Assembly: GCF_000407145.1 (NCBI RefSeq)
Contig: NZ_KE136473.1
Span: 745,827-809,826, forward strand
DNA length: 64,000 nt
Direction: 5' to 3'
From: Enterococcus caccae ATCC BAA-1240
Lineage (GTDB): Bacteria > Bacillota > Bacilli > Lactobacillales > Enterococcaceae
Of the stretch, positions 63,921-64,000 are shown in pieces. Under the pieces are notes generated by a model. That model saw only the letters and a list, made by a program, of their open reading frames with translations, searched no databases and was not told the origin of the DNA. The stretch's first letter is position 1, and every line of letters starts with the position of its first letter. Position numbers and translations under genes: made by a program.

Positions 63921-64000
63921 ATGGATAAAGTTTTATACAGTAAATCTAATATGGCTGTACCTCCTTTGAGGTCGCCAAATCAATACAATAGTAATATAAC
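63921..64000 (+). CDS. possible start of a late gene, cut by the window edge
   Basis: An open frame from an ATG runs to the window end (MDKVLYSKSNMAVPPLRSPN...). No good ribosome site; support is weak. Confidence 0.25.
   Translation, partial: MDKVLYSKSNMAVPPLRSPNQYNSNI

Overview
The window reads as a low-GC Firmicutes chromosome, almost certainly an Enterococcus outside the E. faecalis/E. faecium core. The pointers are the enterococcal layout of the citrate-fermentation cluster (CitO/CitH with an OadHDB-citCDEFX-oadA operon), AGGAGG-type ribosome binding sites throughout, and an early prophage region of the type seen in enterococcal siphophages. The genus is an inference from gene content; no rRNA gene is present. 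Layout: 1-13340 is the 3' part of a giant RHS/YD-repeat polymorphic toxin gene, followed by its immunity gene and a graveyard array of displaced toxin C-terminus plus immunity cassettes. The displaced toxin ends are joined to fragments of the shared RHS linker and have no starts of their own. 13376-15119 is an SOS-controlled Y-family polymerase with its YolD-like partner. 15125-19250 holds a DUF218 membrane protein and a divergent histidine kinase/response regulator pair. 19268-31050 is citrate fermentation: citG, citO and the citrate transporter citH leftward; oadH, oadD, oadB, a tiny gamma-like subunit, citC, citD, citE, citF, citX and oadA rightward. Citrate is imported, cleaved by citrate lyase to acetate and oxaloacetate, and oxaloacetate is decarboxylated by the biotin-dependent Na+ pump. 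31354-37226 is acnA-citZ-icd, the oxidative half-TCA branch that makes 2-oxoglutarate for glutamate. A two-copy structured element recurs in front of oadD, acnA and citZ. 37251-39540 holds a cold-shock gene, a candidate small RNA, a baeRF-family protein and a leader-peptide-like ORF with a terminator. From about 39540 to the window end lies the left part of a prophage. It has a leftward lysogeny block (integrase, Ltp-type lipoprotein, a PrgX/Rgg-like regulator, a CI-like repressor) and a rightward early operon: antirepressor, small regulators, an SbcC-like ATPase, RecT, a metallo-beta-lactamase-fold protein, a DnaD-type initiator, a DnaC-like loader, many small proteins, a DNA methyltransferase, and an ArpU-type late regulator. 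Four small genes are inserted on the opposite strand of that operon, each with its own extended -10 promoter. The most unusual items are: (1) a PrgX/Rgg-like regulator divergent from a 21-residue hydrophobic peptide gene, overlapped by a predicted antisense RNA, which looks like a prophage-borne peptide-signalling switch; (2) the tandem structured element at three citrate/isocitrate genes; (3) the orphan RHS toxin/immunity array with hairpins after its cassettes.
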